The notes: generated from the letters alone by a model not told the origin. A stretch of 64,000 nt of DNA from Ensifer sp. IC4062 (GCF_020193575.1 NZ_JADYVD010000005.1:113956-177955), one strand, 5' to 3'; numbered from the stretch's first letter, positions 45,110 to 54,983 are shown. Translations and numbers: made by a program.

Positions 45110-46297
45110 TCAAATCACGCCGAGTTCGCGACCGACCTCTTCGAAAACCGCTATCGCGTGCCGGACATCCTGCTCGCTGTGGGCGGCCGACATCTGGGTG
45201 CGGATGCGCGCCTGCCCCCGCGGCACCACCGGGAAGGAGAAGCCAATGACATAGACGCCCTTCTCGAGCATTCGCGCGGCCATCTCCTGGGCAAGCGCGG
45301 CGTCACCGAGCATGACGGGAATGATCGGATGCCCCTCGCCGGCAAGCGTAAAGCCGAGCTTTGACATTTCGGCGCGAAACAGCGCGGCGTTGGCATAAAG
45401 CCTTCCGCGCAGTTCATCGCCGTTCTCGATCAGTTCGAAAACCTTGAGCGAAGCGGCGGCGATGACGGGCGCCAGCGTATTGGAGAAAAGATAGGGCCGC
45501 GAGCGCTGCCGCAGCCAAGCAACGACTTCGGCCTTGGCCGAGGTGTAGCCGCCAGAGGCGCCGCCGAGCGCCTTGCCGAGCGTCCCGGTGATGATATCGA
45601 TCCTGCCCTCGACGCCGCAATGCTCGGCGGAGCCGCGTCCGTGCTTTCCGACAAAACCGACCGCATGGCTATCGTCGACCATGACCATCGCGTCGTATTT
45701 TTCGGCGAGATCGCACACACCCTTGAGGTTGGCAATAATGCCGTCCATCGAGAAGACGCCGTCGGTGGCGATCAGCTTGAAGCGGCTGCCTTCGGCCTTC
45801 TTCAACTCTTCCTCAAGCGCCGCCATGTCGTTGTTGGCGTAACGGAAGCGCTTCGCCTTGGAGAGCCGCACGCCATCGATGATCGAAGCATGGTTCAACG
45901 CATCGGAGATGACCGCGTCTTCCTCTCCAAGCAATGTCTCGAACAGCCCGCCATTGGCGTCGAAGCAGGAGGAATAGAGGATCGTGTCTTCCATTCCAAG
46001 GAAGGAGGAGATGCGCGCTTCGAGCTGCTTGTGCTCTTCCTGCGTGCCGCAGATGAAGCGCACGGAGGCCATGCCGTAGCCGTAGCGATCGAGCGCCTTC
46101 TTGCCCGCCTCGGCAAGCTCTTCGTTGTCCGCCAGGCCGAGATAGTTATTGGCGCAGAAGTTCAACACGCGATCGCCCGACGCCACCTGGATTTCACCCG
46201 CCTGTTTCGAGGTGATGACACGCTCTGATTTATAGAGCCCGGCCGATTTCAGGCCTTCGAGTTCGGAACGAAGATGGGAGAGAAAGGCTGAGGTCAT
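45110..46297 (-). CDS. kbl: 2-Amino-3-ketobutyrate CoA ligase (glycine C-acetyltransferase)
   Basis: A 395-residue PLP enzyme that splits 2-amino-3-oxobutyrate with CoA into glycine and acetyl-CoA. The alpha-oxoamine synthase features are clear: '[20 protein letters not shown]', '[16 protein letters not shown]' (PLP Asp and His), and the PLP Lys in '[20 protein letters not shown]'. The ATG at 46297 gives the usual family length; an upstream in-frame ATG at 46330 would add 11 unconserved residues. Forms an operon with tdh. Confidence 0.95.
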   Translation of the reverse strand: MTSAFLSHLRSELEGLKSAGLYKSERVITSKQAGEIQVASGDRVLNFCANNYLGLADNEELAEAGKKALDRYGYGMASVRFICGTQEEHKQLEARISSFLGMEDTILYSSCFDANGGLFETLLGEEDAVISDALNHASIIDGVRLSKAKRFRYANNDMAALEEELKKAEGSRFKLIATDGVFSMDGIIANLKGVCDLAEKYDAMVMVDDSHAVGFVGKHGRGSAEHCGVEGRIDIITGTLGKALGGASGGYTSAKAEVVAWLRQRSRPYLFSNTLAPVIAAASLKVFELIENGDELRGRLYANAALFRAEMSKLGFTLAGEGHPIIPVMLGDAALAQEMAARMLEKGVYVIGFSFPVVPRGQARIRTQMSAAHSEQDVRHAIAVFEEVGRELGVI

Positions 46298-46625
46298 GGC
46301 TGGCCACTCGCTGTAAGAAGGACGTTTCATGCCAGGGCACCGCGCCTTCGCGCACGCGACGTTCGCCCTCGCTCTTGGATCTGCGCATCGGCTCTCACGA
46401 AGGTCGATTTCGAACTTCGGAATGGTAGACGACTACCACGACGGTACGCCTCTTGCAGCAATTTCCAGCGCCTCGGGACGGCCGGAACGCGCCGATCGAT
46501 GAAAACGACAGGGCCTTTCGCGCCGGACACCGCCCGCAGACGTTTTTTGTCCCGTAACGCGCCACAGGCGACATTTTCATTCACAGGGGCGGGTCGCTCC
46601 GTGCCGAGGCACCGGCTGCGGTCGC
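46298..46625. other. 328-bp region between kbl and broken recQ, no gene seen
   Basis: Presumably the kbl promoter. A short minus-strand frame (46327-46584) has no recognisable domain or ribosome site. No RNA gene or repeat was recognised. Confidence 0.45.
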
Positions 46626-48011
46626 CTACCCTTCGAGGTACCGGTCGATGACGGCCAGGAATGCCTCGCCGTAGCGCTCGCGCTTGCTCTCGCCGATACC
46701 GGGAATATCGAGGAGGTCGTCGAAGTCGCGCGGACGCTGCTTCGCGAGCGCGATCAAGGTCGTATCCGGGAAGACGACGTAGGGCGGCACGTTCAATTCC
46801 TTGGCGATCGAGAACCGCTCTGCGCGCAGGCGTTCGAAAAGTTCGAGATCGGAGCCGGCGAGATCGGCTCTCTCGCGCTGCGCGCCGGATTTCGCCGTTC
46901 GCGCAGCCTTTCCCGAGGTCGGCCTGTCCTTGCGGAAGAACACCTGCCGCTCGCGTTTGAAGACGGCGCGCGCCTCCGGCTCGAGCTGCAGCGCCCCAAA
47001 TGCGGAATGATCAACCCGGACGAGGCCGGCGGCGAGCAGTTGCCGGAACACCGATTGCCACGTTCGTGCCGGCAGATCCTTGCCGGCCCCGAAAACCGGC
47101 ATATCGACATGGCCGAAACGCTCTGTCTTCTCGTTGACCGTGCCCATAAGCACATCGATGACGTGGCCGGCGCCGAAGCGCTCGCCGGTCCGATAGACAG
47201 CTGCAAGTGCCTTGATCGCAGCTTCGGTACCGTCCCAGGCCTCGACCGGTTTCAGGCAGGTGTCGCAATGGCCGCAGCGGCCGGCATGCGCCTCGCCGAA
47301 ATGCGCAAGGATCGCCTGGCGTCGGCAGCCAGCGGTCTCGCAGATCGCAAGCAGCGCATTGAGCTTCGCCCGCTCGATGCGCTTGATCTCCTCCGCGGCA
47401 CCGCCCTCGTCGATCATCCTCCGACGCTGAATGACATCGGCCATGCCATAGGCCAGCCAGACCTCGGAGTTCAGCCCGTCGCGACCCGCCCGCCCAGTCT
47501 CCTGGTAATAGGCTTCGACCGAGCCCGGCAGATCGAGATGGGCAACGTAGCGGACATCCGGCTTGTCGATTCCCATGCCGAAGGCGACGGTCGCAACGAG
47601 GCAAAGATCCTCCTCCTTCAGGAAGGCGTCCTGATGGGCGTCTCGCAGAACGCGGTCCATGCCGGCATGATAGGGAAGCGCGCGAATGCCTTGCGCGTTC
47701 AGCCATTCCGCCGTGTCCTCGACCTTGGCGCGCGACAGGCAATAGACGATGCCGCTCGAGCCCTTGAAGCGGGAGAGGAAGCGAAGAAGCTGCTGGCGCG
47801 GCTGATCACGTTCCACGATCTCATAGGCAATGTTCGGCCGGTCGAAGCTGGTGGTGAAGACCATCGCGCCGGTGAGCCCCAGGCGCTCGATAATGTCGTC
47901 GCGCGTATGCGGATCCGCCGTGGCCGTGAGTGCGACACGCGGCACTCCGGGAAAGCGCGAGGCGAGACAATCCAATCCGCGATACTCAGGCCGGAAATCA
48001 TGGCCCCACTG
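46626..48011 (-). pseudogene. recQ: Host recQ, 5'-truncated by insertion (C-terminal ~460 codons remain)
   Basis: The frame encodes RecQ from '[20 protein letters not shown]' to the C terminus. It keeps motifs III-VI ('[15 protein letters not shown]', '[15 protein letters not shown]', '[16 protein letters not shown]', '[10 protein letters not shown]'), the RQC zinc cysteines ('CETAGCRR...CGHCDTC') and an HRDC-like end. It lacks Walker A and the DEAH box, which should precede the Gln codon at 48009-48011; sequence to the right no longer matches RecQ. Only TTG or GTG starts are left. The missing 5' half should lie at the far, unseen end of the element. A DEAH-less remnant cannot be a helicase, though a zinc/HRDC DNA-binding fragment could in theory be made. 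Confidence 0.9.
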
Positions 48012-48030
48012 CCAAAAGCATGGTTTTGGC
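48011..48030. other. Candidate attachment (core) site at the recQ/element junction
   Basis: GCCAAAA-GCATGG-TTTTGGC: perfect 7-bp inverted arms around a 6-bp spacer, beginning exactly where RecQ similarity stops. Two inverted binding arms around a 6-8-bp overlap is the layout of tyrosine-recombinase core sites. An intact gene would be expected to read something like 'ctgcgaaatgca' here, similar to the left arm. The second copy at the other element end is outside the window, so this is a prediction. Confidence 0.55.
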
Positions 48031-48113
48031 GGATCGGCCCTTAATTTTTGTTCAATTCGCCTTTGTGATCAGTGAGTTATCAGAAGAGCAACTCCTCTCA
48101 ATTTTTGCAAGCT

Positions 48114-49700
48114 TCAAGAGCTGTCGCTAGCGACCACTCGCAGATGAGACGCCTTTTCTGGTTGGGGCCTATCCTTCAGTTCAACGTATTTGTCGATCGC
48201 TGCATCGACGACCGCAAAAAACCTTACATCCTTGCAGTCATCGAACGCGAAGATAACCCGCTGCAGGCGGCGGCACCTCTCTTCTTCCATTTGCCAACTG
48301 ACGCTGATGAGCGCGTTCATCATGTCTTTGCGAGCATCGATAGCGGGGCGATTCGCCTTCATCTTGTGTCGGCCGATCGCCTGATCGAGATAGTAGCGCT
48401 CGACGGTACCCGGCCGTTTGTGACCGGCGAGATCGGCGAGCCGATTCATTACGTTGTTGCTTACCGCGATGTCGTTACGATATCCGGCGATAGCAAGTTC
48501 TTGGTTCCACAAGAGCCAGGCCATTTCCGTCAAATAGTACGCACGGAGCCTGTGGCCGCTGCCCGCGACGAGCAAGTCGTTAAAGGCGCCCTTAACGATA
48601 TCGCCTACGCTCTTGAGCCTCAGGCGGGCTCCATTTCGGGTAGAGGAAAGAAAGATGGCATCGTGATCGAGGTCGGTCTTCCCTTCCGCCGTCCAATGCT
48701 CGAACAGGTTCTTTCTTACCTGCCAGATTCCAATCTCGAGCAAGTCGAGGACGAGATCGAGAGGAAACTCGACGGATCGTTCGCGCCCACCCTTCGTGAT
48801 GACGTCGACGCACAGAGTCGTATAACCCCGAGCTGCATGCCTCTCGATGCCGCGGACGATCTCCGCGCGAAGCGCAAGGTCGTGGACGGCTTCGTTCAAT
48901 GGATTCGGGTATACGTCCGATCCCCATCGTCCCATGGGCATCTTGACAATCAGCAATTTTGCAAGAGCTTCAGCTATTTTCCTCAGAGAGAGGTTGGCAG
49001 TCTCGCCACGACGGAGCCCCGCCTTTACCTCGCAGCATGTTACAAGCCAGTTGCGTTCTGCCGCGTAGACACGCAACGCCTGCTGCCAGGTTCCGTCAAG
49101 CGGCTCCATCGCGGCAGCGCGTAGGTGCTCAAGGATTCGCTCAACGTCATTGAAGTTTGGTGTCGGCCTGTTGGGCGCCCTGCGCTCGATCTTGTTCCAC
49201 CCGCTCCATCGGCACCTCTCGCCAACCAGGCGCGACGTGATCGGGGTCGAACTCTCCGCGCTACCCACGAACTGCGGCATCGGAGCGCCTCCGGCGTAGG
49301 GCATCGCTATTCTTATATTGCAATAGAATTTGAAGATATGATCGAGCTTCAATTCCACCTGTGCTGCCGATAACTCCCCCTCTTTAATCCTTTCTGAAAA
49401 GGTGTTTCGGAAGGTCCTAAGCAGGTCATCAGCGCCGGCCGTCATCCAGTCGATGCCCAGATTCGTAGAATGGCATAACCATTCCCGAAGAGAGTATGCG
49501 TCAGGCTCCATCGAACTCTTGGCTTTGAAGAGTTTGTTAAGCCATCCGTATGCGAAGTATCGGAGGAACGGTTCGAAGATCGATCCGTCCGGCATCCGGA
49601 TACGGGGGATTCCCGACATGTACTCCTCACGCCAGCGAAACTCCTCAGGCGTTCGGTCCATGATGAAATCACTAGGGATGTATAACACCGATGACCTCAT
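48114..49700 (-). CDS. Tyrosine recombinase/integrase (third recombinase of the operon)
   Basis: A 528-residue site-specific recombinase. The first catalytic Arg lies in 'CCEVKAGLRRGETANLSLRK'; the H-x-x-R box is H383-R384-L385-R386 in 'SGHRLRAYYLTEM'; the second His and nucleophile are in 'LAGHKRPGTVERYYLDQ' (Tyr436/437). All core residues of an active enzyme are present. It is last in a four-gene minus-strand operon, and its ATG overlaps the stop of the small gene before it by 4 nt. It is nearest the element end, with only about 85 bp between its stop and the junction. Likely performs or assists integration into recQ. Confidence 0.85.
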   Translation of the reverse strand: MRSSVLYIPSDFIMDRTPEEFRWREEYMSGIPRIRMPDGSIFEPFLRYFAYGWLNKLFKAKSSMEPDAYSLREWLCHSTNLGIDWMTAGADDLLRTFRNTFSERIKEGELSAAQVELKLDHIFKFYCNIRIAMPYAGGAPMPQFVGSAESSTPITSRLVGERCRWSGWNKIERRAPNRPTPNFNDVERILEHLRAAAMEPLDGTWQQALRVYAAERNWLVTCCEVKAGLRRGETANLSLRKIAEALAKLLIVKMPMGRWGSDVYPNPLNEAVHDLALRAEIVRGIERHAARGYTTLCVDVITKGGRERSVEFPLDLVLDLLEIGIWQVRKNLFEHWTAEGKTDLDHDAIFLSSTRNGARLRLKSVGDIVKGAFNDLLVAGSGHRLRAYYLTEMAWLLWNQELAIAGYRNDIAVSNNVMNRLADLAGHKRPGTVERYYLDQAIGRHKMKANRPAIDARKDMMNALISVSWQMEEERCRRLQRVIFAFDDCKDVRFFAVVDAAIDKYVELKDRPQPEKASHLRVVASDSS

Positions 49701-50185
49701 GCGGCAGGCCTCGCGCCCTTCTTTCCTTCAATCCGCCTTACCTCCTCTTCCGTGCGGCGCAGGCGCTCCTCCAATCCGGCTTTGTCCGCGATCAGATTGC
49801 AATTCTGCAGCTCGAGCGATAGGATCCTCTCCTTCAAGGCGTCGATCTCGTTCCTTGGCTTGGCGGCCCTTCCGCTCGCCAGGATGTCTCGGGCCTTTTT
49901 CCATTTCATCATCAAGCCTCTGTTGCGGCCATTCGGATGATCGGGGGTGTCGTCGCTCCATCGCCAAAGCTTCTTCTTCGGGTCGTGCCATTGGCGAAGC
50001 TTCGTGCGGGAGCCACCTTTCTTTCGCCAGTCGATCCCATCCGGGACGCCTCTCGACGCCCAACGCTGAAGCTCGACGACCTTTCTCATCAGCGATGTGT
50101 CTATCCTTTTTCTCTGCAGTGTCGGATCGAGTTTCTTGAACTCATCCATATTCATTTCCCGATCCCAGATCTGGTCATCGCTCAT
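49697..50185 (-). CDS. Small coiled-coil protein of the recombinase operon
   Basis: A 162-residue basic protein. The middle is Trp- and Lys-rich ('WRKKGGSRTKLRQWHDPKKK', 'LWRWSDDTPDHPNGRNRGL') and the C-terminal third forms a heptad-like helix ('ALKERILSLELQNCNLIADK' to 'RRTEEEVRRIEGKKG'), probably a coiled coil. It sits between recombinases two and three with 4-nt overlaps on both sides and a very strong ribosome site ('gggaggaaacat'). Position and build resemble small accessory proteins of multi-recombinase elements (TnpC of Tn554, GmtX-like proteins), which are thought to guide or time recombination. I do not recognise a family from sequence. Confidence 0.7.
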   Translation of the reverse strand: MSDDQIWDREMNMDEFKKLDPTLQRKRIDTSLMRKVVELQRWASRGVPDGIDWRKKGGSRTKLRQWHDPKKKLWRWSDDTPDHPNGRNRGLMMKWKKARDILASGRAAKPRNEIDALKERILSLELQNCNLIADKAGLEERLRRTEEEVRRIEGKKGARPAA

Positions 50186-52605
50186 ATGTTTCCTCCCTTG
50201 GAGACTGGTCCTGCGCGGGTAATCGCAGCTTCGAGTTCGGCCAGCAGCAACTCGCCTTCATGCTTCAGCGATGCGGTGGCCGCATCACCTGCAGCACGGC
50301 GATGCTCCTCGACTTCCTCCTGAAGCGCTCGCTGTCCATCGTTAAAGGCGGCTCCGAACCGGCATCCAACGCAGACGCGATTGCAGGCAAAGTCGAAATC
50401 CGGCATCAGATCTTCTGGACGGCCGTCCTTCTTCCACGGGGCGTTTCCCCGTCCTTTCAACTTGAGGCATTCGGCGTTAGCACGATGCTGCGGATCGTGA
50501 GGATTTGCCGCGCACCACATGTTCGTGCCGAGGACCGGCTCGAGAAAGTGCGTCTTCGCATAGTCGAAAAATCTCTGCAGGAGCGGGGTTTGCAGCGCGC
50601 CGGGATCGTTTGCCCTGGAGCCGATTCGGATGCTTGCCATCGCGCGTTCGGCGATCGCCTGCACGTCGTTGTACAGAGCCTTGCCGCCGGCCCCGATGAC
50701 GCTCTCTGTCCCTTTCCAAAGCCCAAGCATCTTTTCGACGAAGATTTCACATCTGGGCTCGTCGAATGCCTGCTGATGCGACTTTAGATATGAAAGACGG
50801 TCATATGCGCTGTCGATCCAGGCCTGGTCCTCCTTGGTTCGGTTGGCGACGGAACTGCGCAGCCGCACATCAAGCTCGCTCTTTAACCGATTGATCTCGC
50901 CTGGTAGCGCCATCGTGAAGTAGATGCGAGTCATGTTCGGATCGTTGTGCCGATACATCATCGACAATGCGTCGGTACTACCTCCGGTCAATCCGTAAAA
51001 ATACCAGACGCCATAGCCGCGGCGGAGCATGTGGATGCTAAGATTCCAACTATCCTGACCTTCGGGAGGAGCTGCTCCCGCGAACTTCAAAAAGGCGTCG
51101 ATGGTCTGATGGAAGCGTGACGAGACAAGTCGGGTCAGCTTATTGAGATCGAAGGCGACCTCGAAGAGCCACTTCGTGCCTTTGGCCTCGCGCGTGTCCG
51201 CGGAAAGCTCTTCGAGCGTCTGGACGACAGTCTTAAGGATTGCGGGCACCGGAATGTCGACGCGATCCTTGTCGGTCTTGCCTATGTAGATCGACATGAA
51301 CAGAAGGCCGTTTTCTTTCTCCGCAAGGCAGCCATAGTGCGCACTTCTCACTCCGATGTCTCTCCGCGCAGCAAACCCTGCGATCAGGATCGCGCATGCG
51401 GCGAGAAGATGCCGGACAGCTTCGTCAAGCAGGATGGAGTTCTCGGGCCGGTCATCGGAACCTCCACGGTTCCACAGAGGGAGGACGCGAGTTCCCCCCT
51501 TGGGCATGAGCCGGCTGGAGCTGGGGGTCTCGAAGGACTTAACCCCTTTCTGGTCGAAAGAACGAAGGTCACGGAACGTGGAGATGATGTATTGCGAGTA
51601 CGTTGCTACGAACCGTGCGGCCGCAGTCATCGCCCGCATCATGTCCCAAGGAAGAAGCGTGGCGGTCCGTCCGGCGGACCTCCGATCACGGGTCAGGATT
51701 GCGTCCATCGACATTTCGCTGAATGGATCGCTTTCAATCCTATCATGATCAAGTTCCCGGCCCGAAAGCCGAAAGAGGAATTCCAGGATTTCGAGGTAGC
51801 CGTGAAGGTTCCGCTCGACCTTCAAGTCGGACGCCACCCGTCTGTCAGGGTCATCAGGATCGTCATCCGGCTGACCGACGTCCTCCTCCTCTCCGGCTTC
51901 ACCTTCGAGCGCGCTCTTCAGCGCCGATACCTCCTCTATGCTCAAGCGGGGGTTCGCGTCGATCAATGCTAGCTGGAACTCCGATGACCGGGCGAGCGAG
52001 GCCGCAGTGACCCCCAGCTTCGCGGCCAGAGCGCGATCGATTCCTGGCGCGGCGACCGGAGCAGAGTTATCGCGTTCTGCCGACGTCGTGAACAGATTCT
52101 CGAGCCGGTCTTCGATAGGCACGAGTGCTAGCACGCCTCCAGCCTTCAGCCGCTTTGAAAGATCCGATGCGAAGAATGCCGGAATGTGGGCGAAGGATTC
52201 GTAGCCCTCCGCGAGGCGATATCGCAATACCCAGTCAAACCTGCGAGACATCTGTGCGATATAAGTGGCGTCCAAAGCCCCGTTTTCCCGCGGTCCGATT
52301 GTCAGGCAGGATAGAACAAGCACTTTCTTCGTCAGACGGTCGCTATTGAAACTGTCATCGGAGAGAAGGTGGCCAGGAAAGTCGACGGCCGTGTCGAAGG
52401 AGACTAGATGCTCGACGTCGTTCCTTTTCCGTGCTGGATCGGCCGTGGCCACAAGCCAGCAGTTATGCCTTAGATCCCGGTTCTTGCCTCGCGACCATCC
52501 GCCAGTCGGACGCTTTCCGGGAGGGGTGGACGAACGGGTGGCGACAATGGTCGTAGGGATGGATTTCGCGGCGAGGCGCGTTTCGTATCGTGCACGATCA
52601 ATCAT
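50182..52605 (-). CDS. Large tyrosine-recombinase-like protein with C-terminal Cys cluster
   Basis: An 807-residue protein. Residues about 490-570 hold the recombinase core: H525-x-x-R528 in 'LSIHMLRRGYGVWYFYGLTG' and the nucleophile Tyr562 in 'YRHNDPNMTRIYFTMALPGE'; the first Arg is probably in 'AARRDIGVRSAHYGC'. It is twice the size of lambda-type integrases, with a long N-terminal part of unknown function. The last ~120 residues carry a Cys/His set ('NMWCAANPHDPQH', 'AECLKL', 'FACNRVCVGCRFGA') that looks like a zinc-binding DNA contact. The ATG overlaps the preceding stop by 4 nt. Confidence 0.75.
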   Translation of the reverse strand: MIDRARYETRLAAKSIPTTIVATRSSTPPGKRPTGGWSRGKNRDLRHNCWLVATADPARKRNDVEHLVSFDTAVDFPGHLLSDDSFNSDRLTKKVLVLSCLTIGPRENGALDATYIAQMSRRFDWVLRYRLAEGYESFAHIPAFFASDLSKRLKAGGVLALVPIEDRLENLFTTSAERDNSAPVAAPGIDRALAAKLGVTAASLARSSEFQLALIDANPRLSIEEVSALKSALEGEAGEEEDVGQPDDDPDDPDRRVASDLKVERNLHGYLEILEFLFRLSGRELDHDRIESDPFSEMSMDAILTRDRRSAGRTATLLPWDMMRAMTAAARFVATYSQYIISTFRDLRSFDQKGVKSFETPSSSRLMPKGGTRVLPLWNRGGSDDRPENSILLDEAVRHLLAACAILIAGFAARRDIGVRSAHYGCLAEKENGLLFMSIYIGKTDKDRVDIPVPAILKTVVQTLEELSADTREAKGTKWLFEVAFDLNKLTRLVSSRFHQTIDAFLKFAGAAPPEGQDSWNLSIHMLRRGYGVWYFYGLTGGSTDALSMMYRHNDPNMTRIYFTMALPGEINRLKSELDVRLRSSVANRTKEDQAWIDSAYDRLSYLKSHQQAFDEPRCEIFVEKMLGLWKGTESVIGAGGKALYNDVQAIAERAMASIRIGSRANDPGALQTPLLQRFFDYAKTHFLEPVLGTNMWCAANPHDPQHRANAECLKLKGRGNAPWKKDGRPEDLMPDFDFACNRVCVGCRFGAAFNDGQRALQEEVEEHRRAAGDAATASLKHEGELLLAELEAAITRAGPVSKGGNI

Positions 52606-54983
52606 TTGTATCCTCCAGAAAGACTGAGAGGCGGCAGGGCAACCCGCCCTTCGCGAACGTCGTTAGCGAGTTCCTCACCTATCCGTTTAAGGAGACGCGA
52701 CGCGCCCGCTGCCTTGAGATTGGTCACGACGGCCTTGATGAAGCCGCGGAGCGGGACTCCGACCAGCGCCCAGCGCCGGGGGTTTGCAGTCTTCTCTTCG
52801 GCATCAAGGGACATGCCCACCGCGAGTAGCCCTCTGACTTGTTCGTCCGTGAGATCGAAGACCAGAGCGGGCGGACCCGCGACCGGTGTGGACACGTCGT
52901 ATCCCACCGCGCTGGCGACGCCCGAGATCCGCGCCAAATTGTAGAACCACTCCTGATCCTCTTCCGACGTCACAAGTTGCAGGGAGCCTCCCACGTCCGA
53001 GACGATCAAGGCCTGGACGGCGTTCTGGAAGAACCGCGTGCTCTGTTCGAGCTCGCGTTTGACGTCAGGCGAGTTCAGATAGTGAGATAGCAGGACTCCC
53101 GTGCCCGCGTGGCCGGCATGCGTGCGCAGCGACTCGACGGATCCTACGACCCTCAGCATGAGCTGGAGGAAAGTCTTTCGGATCAGCGGAAACGTAAGTC
53201 CGCGCGTAGAGAGCGTGCCCGGCTCGAAGGACCCAGCGATGTCGCGCTGGCTCCACGAGACCCCGGTGTTCCATCCCAGATATTTGAAGAACCGTCGACG
53301 TACTTCTTCATCCTTAGTGAGATCGTTAAGGGGCTCCATCAACGGGCGCATGAGCTCGAGGGCGACATAAGCGGGGCTGGTATAGCTCAGCATGCACCGC
53401 TGATCGAAGTCGCCCCAAACCTGCTCGCGCTCCGCCTCCTCCCATGTGGCCAAAGCATTCGTCTTACGACCGCCTGTCAGCACGGGGTACTCCAGGAAGG
53501 CCTGTACAAAGTGGCCGGCTCTGTTCTTGAAGACGCTGACAAAGCTCGCGCTTGCAACGCCCGCCTCGTCCACAAGCCGGAACACGAACACTTCCGGGGG
53601 GATGTCCTCGATGGGCTGGCGGTTCCATCCGGCTTCGCAGCAGAATACGATCTTGGCCGCCAGGGCGGCTTGATGGCTTGCTCCGATACATGCGCAAACT
53701 AGCTGCATGATCTGCTGGAAAGAGAGCGTTTCGACAACCGGGACGAGGTTGACGGCGCCCGCCTCACGCCACGTATCGGGGCTCGCCAGAGCCTTCATCG
53801 CTCGGTCGACCGCCTTGCCATTTGACCTGACGCCACTTTTCGAAAACTGTGAGTTTCCGGTCAGCCTTATACTGCGCAGCTCGGCCCTCAGGACGGTTGC
53901 AATTGCATTGCATGCCGCTCGTTTTTCCTTGGTGATGCCAAGAAGGACGCGATCCTCACGCATCGGCGCCATGGAATCGAAGAACGAGGCATGGCGACGA
54001 ACTACGTCCATCGCTGCATCGCAAACAAGCTCCAACGCGCGGCGAAGCTTCGCCGCACCCACCAGTCCCTTGATCTCAGGAAAATCGAGATCGGCGAGCG
54101 TCCCGCTCTCGGCCGGAACATAAGTGAACTTCTTATAGCGGCGTGAGTAGTGCGGATAGGTCCGGCCATGAAGGCCGCAAAGGAACTCGAAGAGGTACCC
54201 GCAGCTCCGCATCCAGCCGGCAATGGTCTGCTGAGAAAAGGCACCGGATCGTCGCAAGACCCCCTCGCACTCCTCAATGACAGCCTTGATCGCCGCTGCG
54301 TCGCAAACTGCGTCGGGATTGCCGGCGAGCGCGCCGAGGAGCGCATCGGAGTGGCCCGAAGGGTGATCCTTGATATAGGATATTAGGTACCGGAATCCGA
54401 GGACTCTCTGTGCGCCGAAACGCCCGCTTGAATTCTGGAACGCCTTAAGGTCTTCGACGAAGACGTCTCCGAGCACCGACTCGATCTCGCCGATTTCCAT
54501 CGGTTGGAAGGGTGGTTTGATGTCCTTGCTCCGTCTAGGCCCTTTCCTCTTCCACGTTTTGAGCGGGAGTGCCTTTGGAAGCCTCGGATATATTTGCTTC
54601 TGGGCGCCGAGCCAGCGGAACACGGCCACGCCATTCTGTGCGTGCTCGAATGCAATCGCGGGTGAATACAAGCCGGACGCGAGCAGCCGTTCGTAGGATT
54701 CCTTCAACGCGAGCTTCAGAATTTCGTCAAAGTTTTCCGGCTTTCCGACTCGAGCGTTCGGTTCACGCAGGAAGTCGCGCAGCCCATGAAATTTCGGATC
54801 TTCTTCGAGCAGTTTGAGAAGGAGCCTCGAAGCGAGTATGTATTTCGTCTTCTTGTTTTTTGACGGGATGAAAGACGCGTAGTGCGCGATGTCCTTCGCC
54901 AGGGTTGGATAATCTTGTTCGAAAACGTCGAGAGGCAAGGCGAGCGTGTTCGCGCCCGCAAAACGTTCTTTCGCAGCTTCCAT
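52602..54983 (-). CDS. Large tyrosine-recombinase-like protein, first gene of the operon
   Basis: A 793-residue protein. A recombinase-like C-terminal half is recognisable: 'FCCEAGWNRQPIEDIPPEVF' in place of box I, a Lys in 'SVFKNRAGHF', Arg602 in 'LIRKTFLQLMLRVV', and 'HAGHAGTGVLLSHYLNSPD' with Tyr635. The usual His of H-x-x-R is not evident (the sequence reads FPLIRKT), so it may be a structural partner rather than a fully active enzyme. It starts the four-gene unit; 'taggaaaaaca' precedes the ATG. The 77 bp to the next upstream gene leave little room for a promoter. Confidence 0.7.
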   Translation of the reverse strand: MEAAKERFAGANTLALPLDVFEQDYPTLAKDIAHYASFIPSKNKKTKYILASRLLLKLLEEDPKFHGLRDFLREPNARVGKPENFDEILKLALKESYERLLASGLYSPAIAFEHAQNGVAVFRWLGAQKQIYPRLPKALPLKTWKRKGPRRSKDIKPPFQPMEIGEIESVLGDVFVEDLKAFQNSSGRFGAQRVLGFRYLISYIKDHPSGHSDALLGALAGNPDAVCDAAAIKAVIEECEGVLRRSGAFSQQTIAGWMRSCGYLFEFLCGLHGRTYPHYSRRYKKFTYVPAESGTLADLDFPEIKGLVGAAKLRRALELVCDAAMDVVRRHASFFDSMAPMREDRVLLGITKEKRAACNAIATVLRAELRSIRLTGNSQFSKSGVRSNGKAVDRAMKALASPDTWREAGAVNLVPVVETLSFQQIMQLVCACIGASHQAALAAKIVFCCEAGWNRQPIEDIPPEVFVFRLVDEAGVASASFVSVFKNRAGHFVQAFLEYPVLTGGRKTNALATWEEAEREQVWGDFDQRCMLSYTSPAYVALELMRPLMEPLNDLTKDEEVRRRFFKYLGWNTGVSWSQRDIAGSFEPGTLSTRGLTFPLIRKTFLQLMLRVVGSVESLRTHAGHAGTGVLLSHYLNSPDVKRELEQSTRFFQNAVQALIVSDVGGSLQLVTSEEDQEWFYNLARISGVASAVGYDVSTPVAGPPALVFDLTDEQVRGLLAVGMSLDAEEKTANPRRWALVGVPLRGFIKAVVTNLKAAGASRLLKRIGEELANDVREGRVALPPLSLSGGYK

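Noticed and set aside
46327..46584. 85-codon minus-strand frame upstream of kbl
   Set aside because: Arginine-rich out-of-frame type sequence with no ribosome site or similarity.
48114..54983. Assignment of the recombinase operon to Tn554, RIT or gamma-mobile-trio families
   Set aside because: The architecture is similar, but gene sizes and order do not clearly match any of them by eye; a profile search is needed before naming.
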